14,273 nt of DNA. Origin: DATEMK01 sp035275625. Lineage in GTDB: Bacteria; Bacteroidota; Bacteroidia; AKYH767-A; OLB10. The notes under the pieces are model-generated. The model saw only the letters and a list, made by a program, of their open reading frames with translations, ran no database searches and was not told the origin of the DNA. The translations under genes and the position numbers were made by a program. Each line of letters starts with the position of its first letter. Within the stretch, counting starts at the first letter, position 1. Where the stretch lies: NCBI GenBank assembly GCA_035275625.1, contig DATEMK010000287.1:1-14273 (forward strand), given 5' to 3'. Positions 14,255 to 14,273 of this stretch are shown here, in pieces.

Positions 14255-14273
14255 AAAAAATAAAATATTATTT

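Overview
The window looks like a chromosomal segment of a member of the Bacteroidota. Three complete genes and one cut gene encode secreted proteins, and the three complete ones end in a type A sorting domain of the type IX secretion system (T9SS), a machinery known essentially only from this phylum. Several intergenic regions carry the Bacteroidota-type -7 element TAnnTTTG, the leaders are A/T rich, and there is little Shine-Dalgarno signal. No rRNA, tRNA, insertion sequence or CRISPR array was seen.

Layout, left to right. 1-740 (minus): 5' part of a secreted beta-sandwich protein whose C-terminus lies off the window. 741-1155: divergent control region with a phased repeat and a strong plus-strand terminator. 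1156-2820 (plus): seven-bladed SBBP beta-propeller with a T9SS tail. 3264-3653 (plus): small solitary LytTR-type DNA-binding protein. 3654-4039: a nine-unit TTTCAG array with a 20.5-bp period. 4040-6199 (plus): trimeric-adhesin/tail-fibre-like protein with a peptidase S74 domain and a T9SS tail, followed by a terminator. 6442-7530 (plus): membrane fatty acid desaturase with an irregular start. 7668-8780 (plus): membrane-anchored class III nucleotide cyclase. A terminator then separates it from the convergent 8857-14031 (minus): a 1724-residue secreted protein with an N-terminal module of unknown, probably carbohydrate-active, function, 11 Ig/PKD-like repeats, a fibronectin III domain and a T9SS tail.

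The most interesting signal is regulatory. LytTR proteins are known to bind short direct repeats spaced about two helical turns apart. Directly behind the LytTR gene, and in front of the S74 adhesin gene, are nine TTTCAG-like half-sites at 20-21 bp spacing. A related, weaker set (920, 941, 962, 1003) lies between the divergent genes at the left. A 9-bp direct repeat with a 12-bp gap lies upstream of the giant minus-strand gene. I infer, without proof, a local circuit in which the solitary LytTR protein binds phased arrays to control surface-protein genes. A second notable point is that the S74 protein keeps the Ser/Lys pair of the self-cleaving chaperone domain upstream of its C-terminal sorting signal. 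A third is that the giant gene contains an exactly length-conserved, three-domain unit of 657 bp present three times.
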